Below, one piece after another: positions 9,356 to 18,377 of a stretch of 64,000 bases of DNA (the first letter of the stretch is position 1; the number at the start of each line of letters is the position of its first letter). Position numbers and translations under genes: made by a program. Source of the DNA: VXYL01 sp965199945 (lineage in GTDB: Bacteria; Pseudomonadota; Gammaproteobacteria; Pseudomonadales; Azotimanducaceae); NCBI GenBank assembly GCA_965199945.1, contig OZ241354.1, positions 930,001-994,000 of the forward strand. The letters are read 5' to 3'. The notes below the pieces were generated by a model. The model worked only from the letters and a program-made list of their open reading frames with translations. It was not told where the DNA came from and ran no database searches.

Positions 9356-10396
9356 ATGTCCAAACTTTCCGAAGACCCGCGCATCGACCCGCGCATCAAG
9401 GCGCTGTTCGCCGCCATGCCGGAGATGCCCAACCCAGGCGACGTCGAGAGCCGCGAGCAGCTGCTCGCCGAGGCGAACTCGGAACAGGCGAAGGCCGCCC
9501 GCAAGGGCATGGAGGCGTTCATGGCCACGTGCGACAGCGAGAAAGCCGCGCCCTCCTTGAACTTGCGCACCGAGATCCACGAGTTCGAGTCGCAGCCGGA
9601 CGGCAACACCGTCAAGGTGCAGTACATCCGCATGAACGACAACGAGCCGCGCGCCTGCGTCTACTACATCCACGGCGGCGGGATGCAGTCCATGTCCTGC
9701 TTCGACGGCAACTACCGCGCTTGGGGCCGCGTCATTGCGGGGCGCGGCGTCGCAGTGGCGATGGTGGACTTCCGCAACGCGCTCACGCCGTCTTCCGCGC
9801 CGGAAGTCGCGCCGTTTCCGGCCGGCTTGAACGACTGCGTAAGCGGCCTGTACTGGCTGGCGGCGAACGCCGAGAAACTGAACGTCGACGTGGGGCGGAT
9901 CATCATCGCCGGCGAGAGCGGCGGCGGCAACCTCGCCTTGGCCACCGGCATGAAGCTGCTGCGCGATGGCAACATCGGCTACGTGCAGGGCCTGTACGCG
10001 CTCTGCCCGTACATCGCCGGCTCCTGGCCGCTGCCGGAGAACCCGTCCTCGACGGAGAACAACGGCATCCTCCTGAACCTGCACAACAACCGCGGCGCGA
10101 TGGCCTACGGCATCGAGGAGTTCGAACGCAGGAACCCGCTGGCGTGGCCGGGCTTCGCCACCGAAGACGACGTGCGCGGCCTGCCGCACGTGGTGGTCAG
10201 CGTCAACGAATGCGATCCGCTGCGCGACGAAGGCGTGAACTTCTACCGCCTGCTGTTGCGCGCCGGCGTGCCGGCAAGCTGCCGCCAAGTGATGGGCACC
10301 ATCCACGCCACGGAGATCTTCCCCATCGCGTGCCCAGAGGTCAGCCACGAAACGGCGCACAGCATCGCCCGTTTCTGCTTCGGATTCACGCGGTAG
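9356..10396 (+). CDS. alpha/beta-hydrolase (hormone-sensitive-lipase type esterase)
   Basis: 346 residues. Abhydrolase_3/HSL-family signature: oxyanion motif HGGGMQSM near residue 108, nucleophile elbow GESGGGN (serine about residue 190), acid in NECDPLRDEG and histidine in GTIHATEIF. The family hydrolyses short-chain esters or lactones; the substrate cannot be read. No signal peptide, so cytosolic. Ribosome site GAGAGGAG upstream. Sixty bases after ilvC, so it may be read through from the ilv operon, but nothing ties it to branched-chain metabolism. Confidence 0.8.
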   Translation: MSKLSEDPRIDPRIKALFAAMPEMPNPGDVESREQLLAEANSEQAKAARKGMEAFMATCDSEKAAPSLNLRTEIHEFESQPDGNTVKVQYIRMNDNEPRACVYYIHGGGMQSMSCFDGNYRAWGRVIAGRGVAVAMVDFRNALTPSSAPEVAPFPAGLNDCVSGLYWLAANAEKLNVDVGRIIIAGESGGGNLALATGMKLLRDGNIGYVQGLYALCPYIAGSWPLPENPSSTENNGILLNLHNNRGAMAYGIEEFERRNPLAWPGFATEDDVRGLPHVVVSVNECDPLRDEGVNFYRLLLRAGVPASCRQVMGTIHATEIFPIACPEVSHETAHSIARFCFGFTR

Positions 10397-10431
10397 AGTT
10401 CGAGGCCGAACGATTGCATGGCGAGGCAGCG

Positions 10432-10989
10432 ATGAAAACCGTCGCCTTCACGCGCATGGCCGACGGCACCGCGCAGGAGTACGCCTTCCTCGCGCCGCTC
10501 TACGCCGCCACGCGAGCCAACGTGCCGGACGCGCTGCTGGCGCTGCTTGCGCGAATGCGCGGCGACGCGCTCGGCTACCAGGTCGACCGCTATACGCACT
10601 CGCTGCAGACGGCCACCCGCGCCGAACGCGACGGCGCCGACGAAGAAACCATCGTCTGCGCCCTGCTCCACGACGTGGGCGACGTGCTGGCGCCGGACAA
10701 CCACGGCGAAGTCGCCGCCGCCATCCTTCGCCCGTTCGTCGGCGAACGCAACCATTGGATCGTGCGGCACCACGGCCTGTTCCAGGGCTACTACTACTTC
10801 CACCACAGCGGCGGCGACCGCCACGCCCGGGAGCGCTACCGCGAGCATCCCCACTACCAGGCCTGCGTGGACTTCTGCGGGCGCTGGGATCAGGAGAGCT
10901 TCGACCCGCGCTACGACACCCTTCCCTTGGCGCACTTCGAGCCGATGCTGCGCCGCGTGCTGGCGACGCCGAAAACGAGCTACGACTGA
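10432..10989 (+). CDS. HD-domain protein of the PhnZ/diiron-oxygenase-like type
   Basis: 185 residues. Metal-binding HD pattern: RYTHSLQTAT (first histidine), ALLHDVGD (the HD pair), DNHGEVAA and WIVRHHGLFQGYYY. The H...LQ.A spacing and the later His-His resemble the PhnZ/myo-inositol-oxygenase-like branch, whose mixed-valent diiron enzymes oxidise C-P or C-C bonds, more than classical nucleotide phosphohydrolases. That assignment is by motif only. It lies two bases before asnB and closely follows the esterase, so these genes probably share a transcript. Start chosen at the ATG 35 bases after the esterase stop. Confidence 0.65.
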   Translation: MKTVAFTRMADGTAQEYAFLAPLYAATRANVPDALLALLARMRGDALGYQVDRYTHSLQTATRAERDGADEETIVCALLHDVGDVLAPDNHGEVAAAILRPFVGERNHWIVRHHGLFQGYYYFHHSGGDRHARERYREHPHYQACVDFCGRWDQESFDPRYDTLPLAHFEPMLRRVLATPKTSYD

Positions 10990-10991
10990 GC

Positions 10992-12890
10992 GTGTGCGGG
11001 ATCGCTGGCGTCATTCGCCGGGACGGCGCGGTCGATCGCGCCGTGCTCGAACGGATGGCGGAGACGCTGCGCCATCGCGGGCCAGACGACAGCGGCATCT
11101 TCGCCAGCGGGCCGGTGGGCCTGGCGCACACGCGGCTGAGCGTCATCGACCTCTCCGCGCACGGCCATCAGCCGATGGAGAGCGAGGACGGCAACTTCGC
11201 CATCGCCTACAACGGCGAGATATACAACCACCTCGCGCTTCGAGAGGACCTCGAAGCCAAAGGCCACCGCTTTCGCGGGCGTTCCGACACCGAGACGGCA
11301 TTGCGCGCCTACATGGAGTGGGGCGAGTCGGCCTTCGCCATGTTCGACGGCATGTTCGCGATGGCGGTCTGGGACGCGCGGCGAGGCGTTCTGCAGCTGG
11401 CCCGGGACGCCTTCGGCATCAAGCCGCTCTACGTCGCGCGCATGTCCTCGGCTTTCGTCTTCGGCTCGGAGATCAAGGCCGTGCTGGCATCCGGCGCCGT
11501 CGATGCGGAGTTGCACTGGGCAGGGCTTGGCGAATACCTGCACTTCGACGCGGCGCTCGGCGCGAATACGCTCTTCGCCGGCATCGGCAAGGTGCTGCCG
11601 GGGCAGCTGCTCACGATTTCCCAAGGCGAGGTCCGAAGCATCCAGTTCGCATCGCTGCCCGCCGGCGAACCGGTGGCGGACGATTTCGCCACTGCCGCGG
11701 ACACCGTGCGCGAACGCCTTGCGCAAGCGGTGCAGAGCCATTTGATGAGCGACGTTCCCGTGGGCGTGTTCCTAAGCGGCGGCATCGACTCGTCGGCGAT
11801 CGTCGCCTTCGCCAGCAAGCAGTACGGCCGTCGCATCGGCACCTATGCGGTGGGCTTCGACGGCGAAGACGCGGCGGGCTTGCCCGACGAACTGCCGGCG
11901 GCGCGGCGCGTGGCCAAGCTGTTCGACACCGACCACCACGAGGTGCGGATTTCGGGAGACGGGCTGATGGACGTCGTGGCGCGCCTGGTGCGCTGCCACG
12001 ACGAACCCTTCGGCGACCCGGCCGGCATTCCGCTGTACATGCTCTGCGAGCAGCTGCGCGGCAGCGTGAAGGTCGTGCTGCAGGGCGACGGCGGCGACGA
12101 GGTGTTCGGCGGCTACCCGCGCTATGTCTACATGGCGCACGTGCGCGTGCTGCGCGCGCTCAGCCGCTCGACCCGCTGGCTGCATCCTGTGCCGCGCCAT
12201 CTGCCGGGGCGGCGCGAACTGCGGGCGTTCCGCGCCGTCGGCACATATGCGCACGACGCGCCGGCGCGCTGCATGGCGCAGCTGGTCTCCACGGAGTTGC
12301 CGCACCGCCCGCCCAACCGGATCTTCTCAGCCGGCGTACGCGAACTGCTGCGCGGAACCGACCCGCTCAAGCGCTATCGGGAACTCGCGGCTCTTGTTTC
12401 GGGCAGCGATCCGGTGAAGCGGATGCTGACCACGGACTCGAGCATCATCTTGCCGGACGTGTACTTCGCCAAGGTGGACCGAGCCGCCATGGCACATGGC
12501 ATCGAAGTGCGCGTGCCCATGGTGGCCCGGCGACTGGCGGCCTATGCGTTCGGGCTGCCAAGCGCCTACAAGGTGCGCGGCCGGCAGAAGAAGCGTGTGC
12601 TCCGCCAAGCGCTGCGCGGCATCGTGCCGGACGCGATTCTCGACCGCCCCAAGACCGGCTTCGGCGTGCCCATGAACCGCTGGCTGCGGACGTCGCTTCT
12701 CGACGACATGAAGTCGGTCTTGCTCGATGCGGAGATGCAACGCACAGGTCTTTTCGACCGCGTCGCGCTGGAGCGCTGCATCCGCGAACACGCCGCGCGG
12801 CGCCGCGACAACGGAACGCTGCTCTACAAGGCGTTGAGTCTGGCCTTGTGGTGGCGCGAATACAGACCAACGCTCGGCGCTGCCGCATGA
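10992..12890 (+). CDS. asnB: asparagine synthase (glutamine-hydrolysing)
   Basis: 632 residues from GTG; this start places the catalytic cysteine at position 2 (MCGIAGV), as required for class II glutaminase activity. Domain 1 (1-210): GATase with RHRGPDDSG, YNGEIYNH and SDTETAL. Domain 2 (from about 240): synthetase with PP-loop FLSGGIDSSAI and GDGGDEVFGGYPRY. Makes asparagine from aspartate, ATP and glutamine. Because a glycosyltransferase follows and no other polysaccharide genes are visible, it could instead be one of the AsnB-like amidotransferases of surface-polysaccharide loci. The minus-strand frames beneath are shadows. Confidence 0.88.
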   Translation: MCGIAGVIRRDGAVDRAVLERMAETLRHRGPDDSGIFASGPVGLAHTRLSVIDLSAHGHQPMESEDGNFAIAYNGEIYNHLALREDLEAKGHRFRGRSDTETALRAYMEWGESAFAMFDGMFAMAVWDARRGVLQLARDAFGIKPLYVARMSSAFVFGSEIKAVLASGAVDAELHWAGLGEYLHFDAALGANTLFAGIGKVLPGQLLTISQGEVRSIQFASLPAGEPVADDFATAADTVRERLAQAVQSHLMSDVPVGVFLSGGIDSSAIVAFASKQYGRRIGTYAVGFDGEDAAGLPDELPAARRVAKLFDTDHHEVRISGDGLMDVVARLVRCHDEPFGDPAGIPLYMLCEQLRGSVKVVLQGDGGDEVFGGYPRYVYMAHVRVLRALSRSTRWLHPVPRHLPGRRELRAFRAVGTYAHDAPARCMAQLVSTELPHRPPNRIFSAGVRELLRGTDPLKRYRELAALVSGSDPVKRMLTTDSSIILPDVYFAKVDRAAMAHGIEVRVPMVARRLAAYAFGLPSAYKVRGRQKKRVLRQALRGIVPDAILDRPKTGFGVPMNRWLRTSLLDDMKSVLLDAEMQRTGLFDRVALERCIREHAARRRDNGTLLYKALSLALWWREYRPTLGAAA

Positions 12891-12940
12891 TGGCGCTCGG
12901 CGTCTCAAGCCGCGCCGGCAAGCGTGGGGCGATGTCCTAA

Positions 12941-14074
12941 GTGCCGCCGCCTCGCCAAGCGAACCGCCCACGGATCGCGCTGTTCCTTCCCTCTCTGGCC
13001 GGTGGCGGCGCCGAACGGTCGATGCTGGAGACGGCGCGACAGCTGACGCGCGCCGGGTTCAGCACGGATTTGATCGTCGCGGTGCGCGGCGGCGCATTGC
13101 GGGGAAGCGTACCGTCGGGCGTCCGGCTCATCGACTTGGATTCCTGGAAGACGCCTCTTTGCCTGCCTGGCCTCGTGTACTACATCCGTCGCGAGCGCCC
13201 GCAGGCGATGATCGCGACATTGGAACAGAGCTGCGCAACGGCGCTGGTGGCGAAGTGGTTCGTTGGCCGCCGGTTTCGCCTGATCGTGCGCCAGGCAATT
13301 GTCTACAGCGCGTTCCGCGAACTGCTTAGGACGCCAATGCGCATGGTCTTCACGACGATGCGCCTGCTGCTGCCCCAAGCCGACGCGATCTGGGCCGTCT
13401 CCTCTGCCGTCGCCAACGATTTGCGGCGCGTTGCGCCGCGAGCCGCGCACTTGATCGAAGTCGTCGTGAACCCGGTCGTCGATGAGGCGCTGCAGAAGGA
13501 GGCAAGCGCACCCACGCATCATCCGTGGTTCGAGGATTCGCGCATTCCCATCGTGCTGACCGCCGCTCGGCTCGTCTCCTTCAAGGACCTGCCAACGCTG
13601 CTGCGCGCCTTTGCCTCCGTCGTCGAGCGGCGCTCGGCGCGGCTCGTGCTTCTCGGCGAAGGGGAGGAGAGAACGCGGTTGGAGGCGCTTGCAACGCGGC
13701 TGGGGATTCGCGAGCGGGTGGCCTTCCTGGGCTTCCGGGCCAATCCGTTTCCGTACATGGCCCGCGCCCGGGTATTCGTGCTCTCCTCGGCAGTGGAAGG
13801 ATTGCCGGGCGCGCTTGTTCAAGCCATGGCCTGCGGCACGTCGGTCGTCAGCACCGATGCCCCCGGCGGCGCTCGGGAGGTCCTCGACGGCGGCAGGTGG
13901 GGCAAGCTGGTGCCGATTGGCGATGTTCCGGCAATGGCGGCGGCCATCAACGAGACGATCGACAATCCAGCGTCGCCGGAAACGCTGATCCGCGCCGCCA
14001 GCCGCTACTCCACGGCGGCGTTCTCAGAGCAGATGACGGCGCTGCTCCGTCGCGTCCTTGGCAATGACGCCTGA
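12941..14074 (+). CDS. glycosyltransferase, family 4 type
   Basis: 377 residues from GTG. GT-B fold: N-terminal LFLPSLAGGGAERSMLETARQL (acceptor side), C-terminal donor domain with TAARLVSFKDLPTLLRAF, LGEGEERTRLE and FVLSSAVEGLPGALVQAMACG. In most GT4 enzymes this last region is E-x7-E; here the second glutamate is glutamine (EGLPGALVQ), which may reflect donor preference or reduced activity. No membrane segment. Probably transfers a sugar in LPS, capsule or exopolysaccharide synthesis. Fifty bases after asnB and convergent with xerC (24-base gap). Confidence 0.82.
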   Translation: MPPPRQANRPRIALFLPSLAGGGAERSMLETARQLTRAGFSTDLIVAVRGGALRGSVPSGVRLIDLDSWKTPLCLPGLVYYIRRERPQAMIATLEQSCATALVAKWFVGRRFRLIVRQAIVYSAFRELLRTPMRMVFTTMRLLLPQADAIWAVSSAVANDLRRVAPRAAHLIEVVVNPVVDEALQKEASAPTHHPWFEDSRIPIVLTAARLVSFKDLPTLLRAFASVVERRSARLVLLGEGEERTRLEALATRLGIRERVAFLGFRANPFPYMARARVFVLSSAVEGLPGALVQAMACGTSVVSTDAPGGAREVLDGGRWGKLVPIGDVPAMAAAINETIDNPASPETLIRAASRYSTAAFSEQMTALLRRVLGNDA

Positions 14075-14098
14075 GAACGGAGCGCACTCCAGCGGAAT

Positions 14099-15022
14099 CT
14101 AGCCGCCGCGCGCGTCGGCCTTGGCGCGCGGATGCGCGGCGTCGTAGACCTTGGCGAGATGCTGGTAGTCCAAGTGCGTGTACGTCTGCGTCGTGGAGAT
14201 GTCCGCGTGGCCGAGCAGTTCCTGGATCGCCCGTAGGTCGCCGCTCGACTCGAGCAGGTGGCTGGCGAAGCCGTGGCGGAGCATGTGCGGATGCAGGCCG
14301 TCGTTGCCGGACGCCCGCATGGCGATCTTCTTCAGCCGCAGCTGCACGTTGCGCGCCGAGATCCGAGCGCCGCCGCGCGCCGTGAACAGCGGCTCGTCGC
14401 CGTGCGCATTCGGCCGCGTCCGCAGCCAATCGCGGATCGCGTCGCAGCAGGGGCCGCCGAGGGGGACGATGCGCGTCTTGCCGCCCTTGCCGGAGACGGT
14501 GACGAATCCGGCCTCGAGATCCAGATCCCGGAGGTCGATGGCCACCAGCTCGGCAAGGCGCAGGCCGCTGCCGTAGAGCAGCTCCAGCATGGCGCGGTCG
14601 CGGGTGTCGATGTTCGACTCCAAGGCGCCGGTGAACAGTTGCGCCGTCTGGTCCGCATCGAGCGCCTTGGGCAAGCGCTGGCCGATCTTCGGCGCTCGCA
14701 CGCCCGCCGCCGGATTCGCGCGGAGTTCGCCGCGCTTGACGAGAAACGAAAAGAAGCTGCGGATGCTCGACAAGTGGCGCGCGACGGAGCGCGGCGACAA
14801 GCCGCTGGCATGGAGCCGTCCAGCGAATGCGCGCACCTGCTCGGAACGCACATGCGCCGTGCGCGCGTCGTCGCCGAAGGAAGAGACGAAGCTGCGCAGG
14901 TCGCGCGCGTAGGCGGCGACGGTGTGCGGCGACGACCGCTTCTCTACGGAAAGATGCCGCAGATAGCGGCGGACGTCTCCGGGCAGCGAACCTGGGGCGC
15001 CGCGGTCGTCGGCCATCGCCAC
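14099..15022 (-). CDS. xerC: tyrosine recombinase XerC
   Basis: 307 residues. Site-specific recombinase resolving chromosome dimers at dif with XerD. N-terminal SAM-like domain (VRRYLRHLSVEKRSSPHTVAAYARDL) and C-terminal catalytic domain with the full set: Arg in YGSGLRLAELVAI, Lys in SGKGGKTR, H-x-x-R in HPHMLRHGFASHLL, His in LLGHADISTTQ, and nucleophile Tyr in TYTHLD. Chromosomal rather than phage, since it closes the lysA-dapF-DUF484-xerC order. An ATG two codons inside the GTG is an equally good start. Confidence 0.93.
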   Translation of the reverse strand: MAMADDRGAPGSLPGDVRRYLRHLSVEKRSSPHTVAAYARDLRSFVSSFGDDARTAHVRSEQVRAFAGRLHASGLSPRSVARHLSSIRSFFSFLVKRGELRANPAAGVRAPKIGQRLPKALDADQTAQLFTGALESNIDTRDRAMLELLYGSGLRLAELVAIDLRDLDLEAGFVTVSGKGGKTRIVPLGGPCCDAIRDWLRTRPNAHGDEPLFTARGGARISARNVQLRLKKIAMRASGNDGLHPHMLRHGFASHLLESSGDLRAIQELLGHADISTTQTYTHLDYQHLAKVYDAAHPRAKADARGG

Positions 15023-15051
15023 GGGCGTCTGCGCTCAAGAGTCCGCGTATC

Positions 15052-15777
15052 TCAAGAATCCGCGTTTTGCCGCAGCCGCGTCAGCGTTTGCGCCAAGGCG
15101 TCGCCGGCGAAGGACAGGAACATGATGCCCATGTCCGGCGTGAAGCGATTGGGATCCTCGGCGCCGATGGCCAGGATGCCGCGCAGGGAGTCCTTGCGCG
15201 TCGGCCGCATCGGCACGATTGCGATGGAGCCCGGGCCGGAGAGTTCCGCGGCGGGAAAGATCGCGGCGTAGTCTCTGGGACGAAACGCGTCGCAAGTGGG
15301 ATGCGGTTGGTCAAGGCGTCGGCCCAGTGCGTCGTCGCCTGTCGCGTACACGACATGCGCGAGGTCGGCCGGCTCGTTCCGCTCCGCGCAGTCGGCGGCG
15401 ATGCGGCACAGCACATGATCGGCGCCGAAGCCGCCCAGGAAGTGCTCGGCCAGCGTGGCGTCCAGCCGCGCCCATGTGTCGGCGTCCATGAGCGCCAGCA
15501 CGAGATCGCGCATTCCGGCGAAGGTGCGGTCGTTTTCCTTGGCGACGGCGATCAGCGCCGCCAAGCGTTGATGCATCTCCTGGTTGCGGTCGCGCAGAAT
15601 CGCCGCTTGGCGTTCGGCGAGGGAAACCACCGTGCCGGACTTCGCCGGCATCGCCAGTTCGGGGAGCAGTTCCGGTCGCCGATTGAAGAAGTCGCTGTTG
15701 TTGGCAAGGAACGCCGCGACTGCGTCGTCGTCCATGTGCGCGTCGCTCTCCATGCGTTCTGTTTTCGCCCGCGTCAT
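15052..15777 (-). CDS. DUF484 family (GAF-like) protein
   Basis: 241 residues. DUF484 signature at the N terminus (DDDAVAAFLANNSDFFNRRPELLPEL), a short helical linker with repeated arginine/glutamine (LAERQAAILRDRNQEMHQRL) and a GAF-like C-terminal half ending LSFAGDALAQTLTRL. Function unknown, but almost always between dapF and xerC in gammaproteobacteria. The ATG overlaps the dapF stop as ATGA, favouring this start over one four codons upstream. Confidence 0.85.
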   Translation of the reverse strand: MTRAKTERMESDAHMDDDAVAAFLANNSDFFNRRPELLPELAMPAKSGTVVSLAERQAAILRDRNQEMHQRLAALIAVAKENDRTFAGMRDLVLALMDADTWARLDATLAEHFLGGFGADHVLCRIAADCAERNEPADLAHVVYATGDDALGRRLDQPHPTCDAFRPRDYAAIFPAAELSGPGSIAIVPMRPTRKDSLRGILAIGAEDPNRFTPDMGIMFLSFAGDALAQTLTRLRQNADS

Positions 15778-16613
15778 GCTTTCACCCATCCTTGGTAAAC
15801 CAGTTGCGCGTCGCCGGAGAGTCTAGCCGTTTCGCCGGGGCCGCGCCAAGCCACTTCCAGTTCGCCGCCCGGAAGCGACAGTGTGGCCTGTTCGTCGAAG
15901 CGCCCGTGCAGCCGCCCGGCGACCATCGCCGCGCAAGCGCCGCTGCCGCAGGCGCGCGTCTCGCCCACGCCCCGCTCGTAGACCCGCAAGCGCCCCGAAT
16001 CCCGGCCAAGCACTTGCAGAAACCCCACGTTCGCCTGCTTTGGAAAGGACAGATGGCTTTGCAGCGCTTCGCCGATACCGGCGACGTCGGCCGCGGCGGC
16101 ATCCTCCACGAAGATCACGGCATGTGGATTGCCGAGGCCGACCGGAGTGACTTCCACGGTTCCGCCCAGCACTTCGACGGCATGGCTGTGGGAGTCCTTC
16201 ACGACCGCATCCACCGCGAACGGCACCGCTTGCGGCTCGGTGGTCGGCACGCCCATGTCCACTTGCACGCCGCACCCGCCGAGAAGCCGGGTATGGACGG
16301 AACCGAGACCGACTTGCCACTTAAGACGGCGCTTTGCCGTCAGGCGCGTCTCGACGACGTAGTGCGCCACGCAACGCATGCCGTTGCCGCACTGTTCCGC
16401 TTCGCCGCCGTCGGCGTTGAAGATGCGGCAGCGGAAGTCCTTGTCCGGTTCGTCCGGCGGCAGCACGGCGAGGAGCTGGTCGAAGCCGATGCCGGTGCGC
16501 CGGTCGCTCCAGGCGCGAATCCGCGCCGGGTCGAGTTCCGCCGTCTGGGTGACGAGATCCACGACCATGAAGTCGTTGCCCAAGCCGTGCATTTTGGCGA
16601 AGCGCAGCCGCAT
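15774..16613 (-). CDS. dapF: diaminopimelate epimerase
   Basis: 279 residues. Cofactor-independent racemisation of LL- to meso-diaminopimelate for lysine and peptidoglycan. Starts with the conserved KMHGLGNDFMVVD. The two catalytic cysteines are in ADGGEAEQCGNGMRC and GVGETRACGSGACA. Sits between lysA and the DUF484 gene, with 11 bases to lysA. Confidence 0.96.
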   Translation of the reverse strand: MRLRFAKMHGLGNDFMVVDLVTQTAELDPARIRAWSDRRTGIGFDQLLAVLPPDEPDKDFRCRIFNADGGEAEQCGNGMRCVAHYVVETRLTAKRRLKWQVGLGSVHTRLLGGCGVQVDMGVPTTEPQAVPFAVDAVVKDSHSHAVEVLGGTVEVTPVGLGNPHAVIFVEDAAAADVAGIGEALQSHLSFPKQANVGFLQVLGRDSGRLRVYERGVGETRACGSGACAAMVAGRLHGRFDEQATLSLPGGELEVAWRGPGETARLSGDAQLVYQGWVKA

Positions 16614-16624
16614 CGCTGGCTATT

Positions 16625-17899
16625 TCACCTCTCTCGCACGATGCACTCGAGGCGCAGCATGTCGTTGGGCGTCTCCCGCTTGCGCGCCACCGCGAAGCCG
16701 GTCTCGTCCACGAGCACTTCCGGCGGCCTCGGGCGGCTGTTGTAGTTGGAACTCTGCGCGAAGCCATAGGCGCCGGCGCTGCGAATGGCGAGCAGCGCCC
16801 CTTCCGCAAGCGCAAGTTCCCTGTCCAACGCCAGGAAGTCGCCGCTCTCGCAGACCGGGCCCACGATGTTCCAGCGCGTCGCCGCAACCGCGTTTCGCGC
16901 AGACGCGGCGGCTTCGGAGACCGGCTGCACATCGTGCCATGCCTGATACAGCGCCGGCCGGAGCAGGTCGTTCATGGCGGCGTCCACGACGGCGTAGTTG
17001 CGCCCCTTCGGCACCGACGCCGGCTTCAAGTATTCGACCCGCGTCAGCAGCGCGCCAGCATCGGCCACGAGAAAGCGCCCCGGTTCCACGATCAGCTTCA
17101 GGCCGCGACCGTCCAGGGCTTGGCGCAGCGCGCAACCGAGCGCGGCCACGTCCAGCGGCTCTTCTTCTCGGTAGCGCACGCCGAAACCACCGCCGATGTC
17201 CACGTGCTCGACGCGAATGCCGTGCGCCGCCAGTTCGTCCACCAGCGCCAGAAGCGCGGCAAGGGCGTCTTGGAACGGCGCGGTTCGGCTGATCTGCGAA
17301 CCGATGTGGCAGGCCACGCCGGCCACGTTCAGTTGCGGCGACTGGGCGGCTTTGCGCAAGAGCGCAAGCGCCTGTTCCCTAGGAACGCCGAACTTGCTCT
17401 CCTTCAACCCGGTGGCGATGTAGGGATGGGTGCCGGGATCCACATCCGGATTGACGCGAACGGCGATGCGGGCGCGCCGACCGAGCAGTTTCGCCCGCGC
17501 GGCGATGCGCTCGAGTTCGGATGCGCTCTCCACATTGAGCACGTCGACGCCGCACTTGATGGCGAAGTCGATGTCCGCCACGGACTTGCCGACGCCGGAG
17601 AAGACGACCTTCGACGGATCGCCGCCGGCGCGCAGCACCCGCTCCAGCTCGCCGCCGGAGACGATGTCGAAACCAGTGCCCGAGGCGGCCAAGCGCGCAA
17701 GCACGCTCAAGTTGCCGTTGGCCTTGACGGCATAGCAGACGCGGTGCTCGATGCCGTGCAGCGCCCGCTCGACGCGGGCAAGCCGTTCGCGGACGTCGGG
17801 CCAGGAGTAGACGTAGGCGGGCGTTCCCACGGCATCGGCGATGTCCGCCAACGGCGCTCCGTCGACGCAGAGTTCGCCGTTGCGGTATGCGAACGGCAT
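16625..17899 (-). CDS. lysA: diaminopimelate decarboxylase
   Basis: 424 residues. PLP-dependent decarboxylation of meso-diaminopimelate to lysine, fold III TIM barrel plus beta domain. PLP lysine in CYAVKANGNL (about residue 59), HIGSQI, the glycine-rich phosphate loop DIGGGFGVRY, and active-site cysteine in GPVCESGD. The ATG follows the lptM stop directly (TAAATG). First enzyme gene of the lptM-lysA-dapF-DUF484-xerC operon. Confidence 0.96.
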   Translation of the reverse strand: MPFAYRNGELCVDGAPLADIADAVGTPAYVYSWPDVRERLARVERALHGIEHRVCYAVKANGNLSVLARLAASGTGFDIVSGGELERVLRAGGDPSKVVFSGVGKSVADIDFAIKCGVDVLNVESASELERIAARAKLLGRRARIAVRVNPDVDPGTHPYIATGLKESKFGVPREQALALLRKAAQSPQLNVAGVACHIGSQISRTAPFQDALAALLALVDELAAHGIRVEHVDIGGGFGVRYREEEPLDVAALGCALRQALDGRGLKLIVEPGRFLVADAGALLTRVEYLKPASVPKGRNYAVVDAAMNDLLRPALYQAWHDVQPVSEAAASARNAVAATRWNIVGPVCESGDFLALDRELALAEGALLAIRSAGAYGFAQSSNYNSRPRPPEVLVDETGFAVARKRETPNDMLRLECIVRER

Positions 17900-18049
17900 T
17901 TAGGTGAGCGCTTGTTCTTGGCCAAGCGATCCCGCGACGGCAACGTGTGGCGAGTCGCTGGCGCGCGCTTCTTCGCTCGGCGGCGCCAAGGGCCCCTTCT
18001 GGCCGCACGTGGCGACGCCTGCGCAGCAACAGAGGACCAGCCAGCGCAC
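17900..18049 (-). CDS. lptM: LptM-type small lipoprotein
   Basis: 49 residues from GTG. Short hydrophobic signal (RWLVLCCCAGVAT) followed by CGQKGPLAPP, the hallmark of LptM/YifL, a lipoprotein that associates with the LptDE translocon and promotes its disulfide maturation. The lipobox is imperfect (VAT/C instead of a small residue before Cys). Position immediately upstream of lysA is the standard one. Longer in-frame starts exist upstream but would put about 90 extra residues before the signal, so the GTG giving the normal lipoprotein size is preferred. Confidence 0.72.
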   Translation of the reverse strand: MRWLVLCCCAGVATCGQKGPLAPPSEEARASDSPHVAVAGSLGQEQALT

Positions 18050-18377
18050 GTGCGAACGCAGAAAGACCGCACCCGCGCGCAAGTGTCCTTGGCAAGGTGC
18101 GCGCTGCGAGCGCATGGCCTTGGGACTCATGCCCCAGCGCCGGCTGTCGGCGCTTTGGTTGAACCATCCGCCGGCCCCGGAGGGCACTGGTTCCTTGAGG
18201 ACCCGCGCCAGCAGGCGAAGCAGCAGGTGGGCATGGGTCTCATTGAACTGTTCCTTCAAGGGATTGGGCGCACATTGGGTTTCGCCGAACACGTCGGGAG
18301 CGTACCACCTTGACCACCTTCGGGTTGCTGCCTCGGGACACATCTCGGCGGCATGCGCGACTGCCGGCCCGGCTCCC
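18050..18377. other. intergenic region, no gene seen
   Basis: Spacer between lptM and the end of the sulfatase gene. cyaY, the usual divergent neighbour of lptM, was looked for here and not found. Open frames exist on both strands but none has a ribosome site or recognisable sequence. Confidence 0.4.

Noticed and set aside
14099..15022. Phage or island integrase
   Set aside because: Gene order and full-length match identify chromosomal XerC; it lies 9.5 kb outside the island and has no attachment repeats.
18050..18377. cyaY (frataxin) expected beside lptM-lysA
   Set aside because: No frataxin-like sequence in any frame on either strand.
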